DNA of 64,000 nucleotides from CAMTVQ01 sp947085255 (GTDB taxonomy: Bacteria; Bacteroidota; Bacteroidia; Sphingobacteriales; Sphingobacteriaceae), in NCBI GenBank assembly GCA_947085255.1, contig CAMTVQ010000002.1, forward strand, positions 1-64,000. The letters are read 5' to 3'. Numbering within the stretch: the stretch's first letter is position 1; each line of letters begins with the position of its first letter. Below the pieces are notes generated by a model. The model worked only from the letters and a program-made list of their open reading frames with translations. It searched no databases and had not been told where the DNA came from. Shown in pieces: positions 44,201-52,381 of this stretch. Position numbers and translations under genes: made by a program.

Positions 44201-44827
44201 AGATGCTATAATGGCTAAACAAGCTAGCAAAACATTACTCGCTGTATTAATTTCCATATTACTATAAAAACTGCCTGTATTGATAAAATCTAATCCTAAC
44301 AAATCGGCAAAAACACGGCTATAGGCTATTAAGCAAACAAAAATAAAGATGGTTTGTACCGTATAAAAATAGCCCAAATGAAACAAGCCTACGCAGCCAA
44401 TAAAAATCAAACTTACAATAGCAGCCGAAGGAGCAACCCTGCCTGGGTATTTGCCCAATGTAGGCTTGCCTATATCACTAAATAGCAGTTCGTCTATTCC
44501 TAAATTTATGGACAACTGATATTGTAAAATAGTAAGTATGCAAATGGTAAAGATTACACTCAACGCAAGTATAAATACCCTAAAATGTTGCTTGTTCACC
44601 CTATAAGTTGGTAGTGTATAAATGGCCGAAGCACCTGCTATTGCAAGAAATGCAGAATTGACCTTAATAGTTAGATAACCAATATGTACAATCGGAAAAT
44701 ATGGAACAGAAAAAATCCATCCAAGCAAGGATAGCACCCCTACACCTGCTAAAATAAAAGCAATGGTTTTACTAAATAAATAAAAGTTTCTTACTACCTT
44801 ATTGTTGGGAGAGTAACTTATCGTCAT
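41252..44827 (-). CDS. Hybrid sensor histidine kinase with membrane sensor, three PAS domains, receiver and degenerate HPt
   Basis: Protein of 1191 residues. The N-terminal eight-helix membrane domain (1-290) is a paralogue of that at 37828 (QYQLSINLGIDELLF, GKYPGRVAPSAA). Three PAS domains follow in tandem (about 305-420, 430-550, 555-670), with near-repeated text such as IIENTDAVIWSIDTDCKYI, LLENTDAIIWAVDTECRYT and LVEHTNAFVWAIDKDYRYI. HisKA (SHEIRTPLNAVIG, about 694), HATPase (NLIGNAIKFT, GTGLGLPIAK), REC (VLIVDDNAINRL about 939; LMDLQMP) and an HPt-like end (RKLIHAHRPTFELLEA) complete it. The PAS copies look like recent internal duplications. Same strand as, and 24 bp downstream of, the third kinase gene. 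Confidence 0.9.
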   Translation of the reverse strand: MTISYSPNNKVVRNFYLFSKTIAFILAGVGVLSLLGWIFSVPYFPIVHIGYLTIKVNSAFLAIAGASAIYTLPTYRVNKQHFRVFILALSVIFTICILTILQYQLSINLGIDELLFSDIGKPTLGKYPGRVAPSAAIVSLIFIGCVGLFHLGYFYTVQTIFIFVCLIAYSRVFADLLGLDFINTGSFYSNMEINTASNVLLACLAIIASFPKEGYCRVLTSKYSGSSISRRAVLLTFFVSAILVWLRVQAVRMHILASEETIVLSVTAFTVLILVVFYIYGTWMNQADIQRDEKSKILLENEAKFKAIIENTDAVIWSIDTDCKYINFNQAFVNWASRWDFAITVGTVAAAISDEKQQGYWRKVYDQVLQGESLDFEYLRPHKDGDVYMRFLLKPIYLEDKIIGVTGIGIDITEGRVQRLEIEQNQAQMHALLENTDAIIWAVDTECRYTTFNAAFVEWVNKRGFNVNLGDRVNTLSAAKNNYDWTDYYDRVLKNGESLDFEYTREVNGVDIYMRFLLKPIYVKDKIIGATGLGVDVSERNKQRKALEANEAKLKALVEHTNAFVWAIDKDYRYIAFNSKFKQIDILFGKDVQIGDIAFEGLEESDFVNKWKAVYAQVLAGKSLDFEFNQEMFGQRYAVKFLVNPVYLNEEIIGLTAVGIDILKEKLLQEELTLAKEKAEDASHIKSRFLSVMSHEIRTPLNAVIGMTNLLIRDKPSPSQIEKLNAMQFSGKHLLNLVNDILDFNKIEAGKVTLEQIPMSYHQLAGAVINSFQYAAAERGLYLQLDVDDTVPPTLLGDPTHMQQILTNLIGNAIKFTHEGGVILSIKSVPVDSQTVNLHIAVVDTGIGIAASNLENIFDRFTQADDDTTRKYGGTGLGLPIAKQLLQLMGADLNVESTEGKGTRFFFNIVADIAHDKLAITATESAAFEVVEDLKGTRVLIVDDNAINRLVAEEFLSGWNAVTDSAENGLEAVAKIQADDFDIVLMDLQMPLMDGYEASKIIRGLADEKKKNIPIIAITASSLAEVQGKIKAHGMNDYVSKPFDPISLFKKIALQLDIEVNKVQRTENEVADAVENTPDSKLINLMPLMAVAKGKPTIVAEFITKIESSINDFSIEYEKHIHQHSLVDMRKLIHAHRPTFELLEANKFLYFLEETKIYLDAEPRDENRKNVFLDQVKQMLASIKQELNQPV

Positions 44828-44851
44828 GTGTATTCAATAAAAATAAAATCA

Positions 44852-47800
44852 TTATTTGCGAGCTAAACACGCTGCAATTGTGAGGTATAAATCTTCTGGC
44901 CGAAAGGGTTTAGTGGCATATCCATCCATCCCAACTTCCATTACCTTGTCTTTAGTACTTGCAGAAACAGAGGCCGTAAGTGCTATAATAGGTATCTTTT
45001 TGAAATAGGAATCGGGTAACTGCCTAATGCACTCGGTTGCTTCAATTCCACTCATATTAGGCATCTGAATATCCATTAGTATTAAATCATAAGTGGACTC
45101 TTGTACCATTCTTAACCCTTCCAACCCGTCATTAGCACAGTCAACCTCCGCATTCCACGACCTTAAAAACTCACCTGCAACCAGTTGATTAATCACGTTA
45201 TCCTCTACTAACAATATACGTGCTTTTTTCAAATCTCTGATTGAGTCATCTAACCCAATTTCTGTTACTTCTACGGCTTCAATTGGCAATAAAAGTTCAA
45301 AAAAGAAGGTTGTTCCTTCATTAATTTTACTTTTTACATTAAGCGATGACCCCATTAGCTCCAAAATTCGTTTGGCAATAGGTAAGCCTAAGCCTGTACC
45401 GCCAAACTTGCGGGTGGTAGCACTATCTGCTTGGGTAAAATGTTCGAATATGTGCTCTATTTTATCTTCTGGAATACCAATGCCCGTATCTTTTATCTCA
45501 AAATAGAGTTTACATTCTCTATCCGAGATCTCCAAAACACGCACATTAACCAACACGCTACCCTCAACCGTAAATTTAATGGCATTACCTATAATATTTA
45601 TAAGTATTTGAGATAGCCGCGTAGAATCACCCTGCAATGCTTGTGGTATGGAAGCATCTACGTCTACCTCAAATTGCAATTTTTGCTTATCTGCATTAAA
45701 ATTGAAAACTTGTTGCACATTGCATATCAATTTTTTGAGGTCAAAAGCCGCTCTTTCTAATTGCAACTTGCCCGAATCTATTTTGTTATAATCCAAAATA
45801 TCATTCACCAAACTCAGTAGTGTTTCTGAAGAAAAACAAAGCGTTTGCAATCGCTCTATTTGATCCTCACGCGGACTACTATCCATCAGCAAATTACTCA
45901 TACCTATTACCGCATTAAGTGGTGTACGAATCTCATGACTCATAATACTCAAAAACTGCGATTTTGCTATGCTTGCTGCTTCTGCACGCTCTTTTTGCAG
46001 AACAAGTTCTTTCTGAATAGCCTTGGTTTCATTAATATTTCGAATAAATACGGCAGCTCCAACAACGGTTTTATCTGCACCTATTATTGGATTAACCGAC
46101 ACTTCAAACGATACAGGAACAGCTAATGTATTGGTTACGTACTCAATACTATAACGCTCGCCAGCCAATGCTCTATCTGCATGACCTTTCCAAAACTCAT
46201 GGTTAACATCTGGGATTGCTGCAAATAAACTAGCCCCTACACGAAGCGGAGCTGTAAATAAATTAGCAAACATGCCTACAGCCATCTGATTACATATGGA
46301 TACTTCGTAATCTCTGTTTATCGAAAATATAACATCATGCGTATTTTCAATAACGGCTGCTAAGTTGGCTTGGTTTTTCCGAATAAGTTCTTCGGTTACT
46401 TTCTTCTCGGTAATATCTTGTGTAACTCCAATTACACGTACCACCTTACCTTTTTCTACAACGGGTGATCCTATAACACGTTTCCATATTTGCTTGCCAT
46501 CTTTTGGCTGATACATTACTTCGGTATCATATGCTTCTGCATGGCTAATAGTACGCTCAAACAATGCTTTTATCCGAGGGGCTTCATCAGGATGGTAGAC
46601 TTGCCATACGCCATCAATACCCATTTCTTCCACATCACTAATACCGTTAATTTTATATATTTCTTTCGCCCATTTTAGTTTTTTGGTCGCTACATCATAG
46701 GTCCAAGAACCTAGTTTAGCGATATTTTGTGCCTGTTGTAGCTCATCTTCCTTTTGCTTTTTTTCGGTAATATCTTGAGTAATGCCTATTAGTTTTTCTG
46801 TTTTTCCATTAACTATTAAAGGAGATACCACAACACGCGCCCAAAAATCACCTCTGTATTCATTAGTAAGTTTGGTTTCCATATCAAATGAAATACCCTT
46901 TTCAATAGCTAATCTAAATTTAGAAATAGTATCAGCTGCATAATCAGGATGAACATGCTTTCTAGAATCTTCTACAGTAATTGGCGTACTTGCAGGAATT
47001 TCATAGATATCATACATTCCATCCGACCAATAAATAGTTCCGGCAGCTATTTCGTATTCCCAATTACCAATTTTGGCAATTTGTTGTGCTCTTTCCAGCT
47101 TTTGTGTGGTCTCTTGCAACGAGTTGGCTATCAACTCTCGTTTCTTATCCATACTCTCAAAACTATAGGCTACCGGAAAAGCGATGAATAAAATAGTGAG
47201 CATAAATAAAAACTCCGTAATAGATGTTTGAAAACCAGCACTAAAATTTAATGCATGAAAACTATTACTTAAATAAATGAGCACAAAGGGTATTGTAAAA
47301 GCTACCAAAGTTGCCCTGCGAATAAGATTGCCTCCTCTTAGAGGAGAGAAAAATATGCTCAAAAATCCAACCCTTGGTTTTACCAACAAAAATGCAAGAG
47401 ATAAAAGACCGTATGTAAATGCGTTGTCTTTTACAACTGCATTAAACAGGTTAGATGCCATGTCATCGTTATCGCGCTCGGTAAGTAATCCATTTATAGC
47501 TTTAAAATAGCTTACTGCAAATAGTACGATTAAAAGCGTTTGACCTACAGAAAGAGTCCGCCTAAAACCTAAAAGCACAACCCCTAAACCAAGTACAGCA
47601 AAAGCCGCAGCGCTAAATAGCGACATCCGCCCAGGCATTTCGGAAGCTTGATAGTACTTATCCTCAACTAAAAGTTCATCGATATGAAGATTTATGTGAA
47701 AAATATACTGACTAAGTGTCGCTATTGCTATAATAGAAAGCACCAAACCTGTAATTAGCACAAGTTTCTTGCTTCCATTCCAACAATAATAGATAAGCCC

Positions 47801-47989
47801 CTCAATGATAATGGCAAAACAAATGAAGGTGTTCATTTTCATCACCCCTACATTTCTAGGATTTGTTACTCCATAAAAATTAGTAAACCATCCTAAAAGG
47901 CAAATAACCACTTCTATTGCTAATAAAATAGCAATAAACTTGGCTACATTTAACAGATGCTTATTGGTAATATGGGTGATTAATTGCAT
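44852..47989 (-). CDS. Hybrid sensor histidine kinase with membrane sensor, three PAS domains and receiver
   Basis: Protein of 1045 residues. The membrane domain (1-285) is more distant but keeps the QYIFHINLHIDELLV and MPGRMSLFSAAAF motifs of the two other kinases. PAS/PAC domains lie at about 315-415, 430-535 and 550-665 (KIGNWEYEIAAGTIYWSDGMY, KLGSWTYDVATKKLKWAKEIY, VIENTHDVIFSINRDYEV). HisKA (SHEIRTPLNAVIGMSN about 683), HATPase (NIIGNAIKFT, GTGLGLPIAKRI) and REC (ILLVEDNVINQLV about 921; DLILMDIQMPNMSG) follow. Unlike its paralogues it ends after the receiver and has no HPt. Likely first in a two-gene transcript with the kinase at 41252. Confidence 0.9.
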   Translation of the reverse strand: MQLITHITNKHLLNVAKFIAILLAIEVVICLLGWFTNFYGVTNPRNVGVMKMNTFICFAIIIEGLIYYCWNGSKKLVLITGLVLSIIAIATLSQYIFHINLHIDELLVEDKYYQASEMPGRMSLFSAAAFAVLGLGVVLLGFRRTLSVGQTLLIVLFAVSYFKAINGLLTERDNDDMASNLFNAVVKDNAFTYGLLSLAFLLVKPRVGFLSIFFSPLRGGNLIRRATLVAFTIPFVLIYLSNSFHALNFSAGFQTSITEFLFMLTILFIAFPVAYSFESMDKKRELIANSLQETTQKLERAQQIAKIGNWEYEIAAGTIYWSDGMYDIYEIPASTPITVEDSRKHVHPDYAADTISKFRLAIEKGISFDMETKLTNEYRGDFWARVVVSPLIVNGKTEKLIGITQDITEKKQKEDELQQAQNIAKLGSWTYDVATKKLKWAKEIYKINGISDVEEMGIDGVWQVYHPDEAPRIKALFERTISHAEAYDTEVMYQPKDGKQIWKRVIGSPVVEKGKVVRVIGVTQDITEKKVTEELIRKNQANLAAVIENTHDVIFSINRDYEVSICNQMAVGMFANLFTAPLRVGASLFAAIPDVNHEFWKGHADRALAGERYSIEYVTNTLAVPVSFEVSVNPIIGADKTVVGAAVFIRNINETKAIQKELVLQKERAEAASIAKSQFLSIMSHEIRTPLNAVIGMSNLLMDSSPREDQIERLQTLCFSSETLLSLVNDILDYNKIDSGKLQLERAAFDLKKLICNVQQVFNFNADKQKLQFEVDVDASIPQALQGDSTRLSQILINIIGNAIKFTVEGSVLVNVRVLEISDRECKLYFEIKDTGIGIPEDKIEHIFEHFTQADSATTRKFGGTGLGLPIAKRILELMGSSLNVKSKINEGTTFFFELLLPIEAVEVTEIGLDDSIRDLKKARILLVEDNVINQLVAGEFLRSWNAEVDCANDGLEGLRMVQESTYDLILMDIQMPNMSGIEATECIRQLPDSYFKKIPIIALTASVSASTKDKVMEVGMDGYATKPFRPEDLYLTIAACLARK

Positions 47990-47999
47990 TTACACACTT

Positions 48000-49244
48000 T
48001 TATAAAATCTGTTTTATAATTGCAGCCGTTGCTCCACTATGCGCTAACACATAATTATGCGCACTTTTTGCTGCCATTACTCGGGTAGTTTCATTACCGA
48101 GTAATGTAGTAGTTTTTTGTATAAAATCAGCTTTATTTTTTACAGAAAAAGCGGCTTCACAGCTAATAAGACCACAGGCCTCGGCAAACCTACTGTAATT
48201 CGGACCAAAAACCAGCGGCACTCCCCACACTGCTGCCTCTAATGTGTTATGTATGCCTTTACCAAAACCACCACCTATATATGCAACTGTAGCATATTGA
48301 TATATTTTTGATAACAGCCCTATTCTATCTACTATCAGTACATCAGCAGCGGCAGTAATTCCCTCCGACAACAATACAGCTTTGGCAGGAATAGTACTTT
48401 TCAATTCCTTTAAATACGTTGCATGAATTTCATGAGGCACAATGACTAACTGAATACTTGCATTAGCCAATAACGACAATACCAATTTGTCATCTACAGG
48501 CCATGTACTACCAGCTACAACTACGGGTCTGCCATCAAAAAATGGCGCTATATCAGTAATTGCTTGTGTAGCTTGCTGAATTTGCAATACTCTATCAAAT
48601 CGAGTATCTCCACTAACACTCAAATTATGTATAGCAATACTTTTGAGCAACTGAAGAGAGGCCTCATTTTGAACAAAAAAATGGGTTACTTTTCGCAACA
48701 GCTTTCTAAAAAAGAGGCCATACCACCTAAAAAAGATTTGCTCTTTTCTGAAAATAGCCGAAATAACATAAAGTGGAATGCCCTGTTTGTGTGTTTCGTT
48801 GAAATAGTGATACCAAAAATCATATTTGGTAAAAAACACCATTTTAGGCTGTATAAACGCTATTAATTTAGCTGCATTGGTAGCTGTATCTATTGGCAAG
48901 TATGCTACATAAGCTGCTAATGGATATTTTTTTTGGGCTTCATATCCCGATGGTGAAAAAAAAGTAAGTACTATCTCAATATCTGGCTGTTGCTGCTTTA
49001 GCGCTTCCAATACAGGACGTGCTTGCTCAAATTCGCCCAAAGATGCTACATGGAACCATACTCTCGTTTTATCGGTAACTGGTAAAGTTTGCCAAAACAA
49101 AAATTCATCTTTTCGTCCATCAATCCATTTTTGGGCTTTTACATTGCCCAAACTCGCCGCAAACTGCAGCAATATTTTGTACAAAAAAACACCAATGTTA
49201 TATAGAAAAACGCCCAACCTATCGTTAATTAATGTAAAAATCAT
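48000..49244 (-). CDS. waaA: 3-deoxy-D-manno-octulosonic acid transferase
   Basis: Adds Kdo to lipid A precursor at the inner membrane; 414 residues. The N-terminal membrane-associated segment is followed by VWFHVASLGEFEQARPVLEAL (about 61-81, with the catalytic Glu), VLTFFSPSGYE (about 94), then donor-domain VVVAGSTWPVDD (about 237) and AYIGGGFGKGIHNTLEAAVWG (about 329-349). Its start overlaps the preceding porin-like gene by 20 bp. Shows that the cell makes Kdo-containing LPS. Confidence 0.93.
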   Translation of the reverse strand: MIFTLINDRLGVFLYNIGVFLYKILLQFAASLGNVKAQKWIDGRKDEFLFWQTLPVTDKTRVWFHVASLGEFEQARPVLEALKQQQPDIEIVLTFFSPSGYEAQKKYPLAAYVAYLPIDTATNAAKLIAFIQPKMVFFTKYDFWYHYFNETHKQGIPLYVISAIFRKEQIFFRWYGLFFRKLLRKVTHFFVQNEASLQLLKSIAIHNLSVSGDTRFDRVLQIQQATQAITDIAPFFDGRPVVVAGSTWPVDDKLVLSLLANASIQLVIVPHEIHATYLKELKSTIPAKAVLLSEGITAAADVLIVDRIGLLSKIYQYATVAYIGGGFGKGIHNTLEAAVWGVPLVFGPNYSRFAEACGLISCEAAFSVKNKADFIQKTTTLLGNETTRVMAAKSAHNYVLAHSGATAAIIKQIL

Positions 49245-49989
49245 TGGGAATCTTAGGATAAAAAGGAACTATTATGCCTATCCTAAAGCCATTTAATAAA
49301 TCGACGCGTTTGCTGGCATCTCGCGTCATGGTATCATAGTTATAACTTCTTCTATTTTGGGTGAACCCTTGTACAAACTCAAACCCAGCGTAATAATTAA
49401 TCAATTTTTTAGTGTCTAAATTTAGATAACCTATAAATTCGGTTAATGTTAACCCGTTCGTTAGTCTATCGTACCCTTTTCTATAATCATCATTTAATTG
49501 CGGGGTATCATCCATCAAATTCTGGATATGAATTTTATGTTGCAACAACCCTACCCCAATACTTGCTACTAATCCCGAATTAGGGTTAGGGCCTATCACT
49601 GGAAATACTTTTCCAACCCTAAAACCAATATTAAATCCGCGTTCGTAAAGTTTCACCTCTGCGTACTGCCCACTACCGCTTAATACAAATCCTCTATCGG
49701 TTTCTATATTGCGCAATATGCTATCTTCCTTTACCCCATTACTGAACATAAAATTAGCGTAAACTCCATAAAGTATATTTTTTTTGGTTTTAAATAGCAA
49801 ATCTGTTCCAATACCTGCATTAACCCCAAATCGCTTAGCTAAATCACCACCAGGAACCTGAAAAGCACCATTAACAGCAAGCATGGGCACATTTATAGCT
49901 GTTTTAAGCTTAACCTGTGCGGCTGCAGACAGATGAAGAATTACCAACAGCAAAAACACTGAAATTGACCAATATTTATTACATTTCAT
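49225..49989 (-). CDS. Exported hypothetical protein, probable outer-membrane beta barrel
   Basis: Protein of 254 residues with a signal peptide (MKCNKYWSISVFLLLVILHLSAAAQ). The mature chain has alternating amphipathic strands with Gly/aromatic residues (GVNAGIGTDLLFKTKKNILYGVYANFMF-like region, RGFNIGFRVGKVFPVIGPN, LNGFRIGIIVPFYPK), suggesting an outer-membrane barrel. No family is recognised. The stop overlaps the waaA start, so it is probably co-expressed with Kdo transferase; a role in envelope biogenesis is plausible from context only. Confidence 0.75.
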   Translation of the reverse strand: MKCNKYWSISVFLLLVILHLSAAAQVKLKTAINVPMLAVNGAFQVPGGDLAKRFGVNAGIGTDLLFKTKKNILYGVYANFMFSNGVKEDSILRNIETDRGFVLSGSGQYAEVKLYERGFNIGFRVGKVFPVIGPNPNSGLVASIGVGLLQHKIHIQNLMDDTPQLNDDYRKGYDRLTNGLTLTEFIGYLNLDTKKLINYYAGFEFVQGFTQNRRSYNYDTMTRDASKRVDLLNGFRIGIIVPFYPKIPNDFYIN

Positions 49990-50048
49990 GCCTTCAAAAA
50001 TAGCTTTATTTATTTACCTTCGTCACTTTAATAACAAATCATAATTAG

Positions 50049-51347
50049 ATGAAAATAGCTGTAATTGGTACTGGATATGTAGGATTAGTAACAGGTACTT
50101 GCCTTGCCGAAACTGGAAATTTTGTAACCTGTGTAGACATTGATGCCAAAAAGGTAGAGATGATGCAAAATGGAAAAATGCCTATCTACGAACCAGGTTT
50201 AGACTTGTTATTTCACCGGAATATCAAACAAGGACGATTAGTATTCACCACCGATATTGAAGAGGGCATAAAAGACGCCAAGGTAGTATTTTTAGCATTG
50301 CCAACCCCTCCAGGAGAAGACGGTTCTGCCGATTTATCTTATATTTTAGGAGTTGCAGATAATCTTGGTAAAATTTTAAAAGACTATAAAGTAATTGTAG
50401 ATAAAAGTACTGTTCCGGTTGGTACCGCCGAAAAGGTACATGCTGCCATTGCAAAAAACGCAACTGTAGATTTTGATGTAGTGTCGAATCCTGAGTTTTT
50501 GCGTGAAGGTGTAGCTGTTGAAGACTTTATGAAGCCTGACCGTATCGTAATCGGTTCAACATCTGAGCGTGCACAGAAACTTATGGGCGAATTGTTCGGA
50601 CCTTATGTTCGTCAAGGAAATCCTATCATTTACATGGACGAACGCTCTGCCGAGCTTACCAAATATGCTGCAAATGCATTTTTAGCTGTAAAAATCTCGT
50701 TTATGAACGAGATTGCTAACCTCTGCGAAAAAGTGGGGGCAAATGTTGATAATATTCGCAAAGGCATAGGCTCTGATGATCGTATAGGCAAACGTTTTCT
50801 ATTTGCGGGTATTGGTTATGGCGGTAGTTGTTTTCCTAAAGATGTTCAGGCATTAGCTAAAACTTCGGCTGAGTACCATTACGATTTTCAGATTTTAGAT
50901 GCGGTAATGGACGTAAATACACGTCAGCGCACTGTAATGATTGATAAAATAAAAGCCTATTACAAAGGCAATATTAGTGGCAAAAGCTTTGCAATATGGG
51001 GACTGGCATTTAAACCCGAAACAGATGATATCCGCGAAGCTCCTGCATTGTATATGATTGATGAATTACTAAAAGCTGGAGCTAAAGTAACGGCATACGA
51101 CCCAGAAGCTATGGAAAACGTAAAACGTATACTTGGCGACACTATCAGCTATAGCAACGATCCATATAGCGCATTGGCAAATCAGGATGCATTAATTATT
51201 GCTACTGAATGGTCGGTATTCCGCACACCTGATTTTGACAAAATGGATCAAAATCTAAAAGCTAAAGTTGTATTTGATGGTCGTAATTTATACGAAACCA
51301 GCACAATGGAAGAGCTAGGATATCATTACGATAGCATTGGAAGATAA
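50049..51347 (+). CDS. ugd: UDP-glucose 6-dehydrogenase
   Basis: Oxidises UDP-glucose to UDP-glucuronate with 2 NAD+. Length 432 residues. Motifs: MKIAVIGTGYVGLVTGTCLAE (1-21, NAD binding), LPTPPGEDGSADLS (about 85-98), STVPVGTAEKV (about 119), SNPEFLREGVAVEDFMKPDRIV (about 148-169) and catalytic Cys in GYGGSCFPKDVQAL (about 257-270). First gene of a nucleotide-sugar operon; its product is the substrate of the next enzyme. Confidence 0.96.
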   Translation: MKIAVIGTGYVGLVTGTCLAETGNFVTCVDIDAKKVEMMQNGKMPIYEPGLDLLFHRNIKQGRLVFTTDIEEGIKDAKVVFLALPTPPGEDGSADLSYILGVADNLGKILKDYKVIVDKSTVPVGTAEKVHAAIAKNATVDFDVVSNPEFLREGVAVEDFMKPDRIVIGSTSERAQKLMGELFGPYVRQGNPIIYMDERSAELTKYAANAFLAVKISFMNEIANLCEKVGANVDNIRKGIGSDDRIGKRFLFAGIGYGGSCFPKDVQALAKTSAEYHYDFQILDAVMDVNTRQRTVMIDKIKAYYKGNISGKSFAIWGLAFKPETDDIREAPALYMIDELLKAGAKVTAYDPEAMENVKRILGDTISYSNDPYSALANQDALIIATEWSVFRTPDFDKMDQNLKAKVVFDGRNLYETSTMEELGYHYDSIGR

Positions 51348-51373
51348 AACCAGTCGTAAGTTTATAGTCACTA

Positions 51374-51403
51374 GACTAAAGACTAAAGACTAAAGACTAT
51401 AAT
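51374..51403 (+). repeat. GACTAAA heptad array ending GACTATAAT directly before a start codon
   Basis: Three GACTAAA units and GACTATA are followed by AT and then the ATG of the next gene. This is the same terminal arrangement as at 15272-15294. Confidence 0.85.
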
Positions 51404-52381
51404 ATGAAAAGAGTTCTCATTACCGGAGCGGCTGGATTTTTAGGTTCGCATCTTTGTGATAGATTTATAAAGGAAGGGTATCATGTAATAGGCATGGACA
51501 ACCTTATTACTGGAGATTTACGCAATATTGAGCATTTGTTTAAGCTCGAACAATTTGAGTTTTACAATCACGATGTATCTAAATTTGTGTACGTACCTGG
51601 CGAGTTGGATTATATATTGCATTTTGCATCACCAGCAAGCCCTATCGATTACCTAAAAATACCTATACAAACCTTAAAAGTAGGCTCATTAGGTACGCAC
51701 AATCTATTAGGATTGGCAAAAGCAAAAAATGCACGTATGCTCATTGCCTCTACCAGCGAAGTATACGGCGACCCTATGGTACACCCTCAAACCGAAGATT
51801 ATTGGGGCAATGTAAATCCGGTTGGGCCACGTGGCGTGTACGACGAAGCCAAACGTTTTCAGGAAGCCCTAACAATGGCTTACCATACCTTTCATGGATT
51901 GGAAACACGTATTGTACGTATTTTTAATACCTACGGACCACGTATGCGTCTGAATGATGGGCGTGTATTACCTGCATTTATCGGTCAAGCCCTACGCGGC
52001 GAAGATTTAACTGCTTTTGGTGATGGTAGCCAAACACGCTCATTTTGCTATGTAGATGACTTAGTTGAAGGCATCTATCGCTTGCTCATGAGCGACTATG
52101 CCTATCCAGTAAACATTGGCAACCCCAATGAAATTACGATTAAAGATTTTGCAGAAGAAATCATCAAATTAACGGGGACTAATCAAAAAATTATCTTTAA
52201 GCCTTTACCAACAGACGACCCTAAACAACGTCGTCCGGATATTACCAAAGCGCAAGAATTGTTAGGTTGGGAACCAAAAGTGAGTCGTGCAGAAGGTTTA
52301 AAAATAACCTATGAATATTTCAAATCGCTACCCGATAAAGAAATACAGCACAAAGATTTTAGCTACTACAACAAGCAATAA
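51404..52381 (+). CDS. UDP-glucuronate decarboxylase (UDP-xylose synthase)
   Basis: Extended SDR of 325 residues that converts UDP-glucuronate to UDP-xylose. NAD motif GAAGFLGSHLCDRF (about 8-21), HFASPASPIDYLKIPIQTLKVGSLGT (about 69-94, strongly UXS-like), STSEVYGDP (about 119), catalytic YDEAKRF (about 147-153, Tyr/Lys) and RIFNTYGPRM (about 173). It follows ugd and overlaps galE (TAATG), so the three act in a nucleotide-sugar line feeding polysaccharide or glycoprotein glycans. Confidence 0.93.
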   Translation: MKRVLITGAAGFLGSHLCDRFIKEGYHVIGMDNLITGDLRNIEHLFKLEQFEFYNHDVSKFVYVPGELDYILHFASPASPIDYLKIPIQTLKVGSLGTHNLLGLAKAKNARMLIASTSEVYGDPMVHPQTEDYWGNVNPVGPRGVYDEAKRFQEALTMAYHTFHGLETRIVRIFNTYGPRMRLNDGRVLPAFIGQALRGEDLTAFGDGSQTRSFCYVDDLVEGIYRLLMSDYAYPVNIGNPNEITIKDFAEEIIKLTGTNQKIIFKPLPTDDPKQRRPDITKAQELLGWEPKVSRAEGLKITYEYFKSLPDKEIQHKDFSYYNKQ

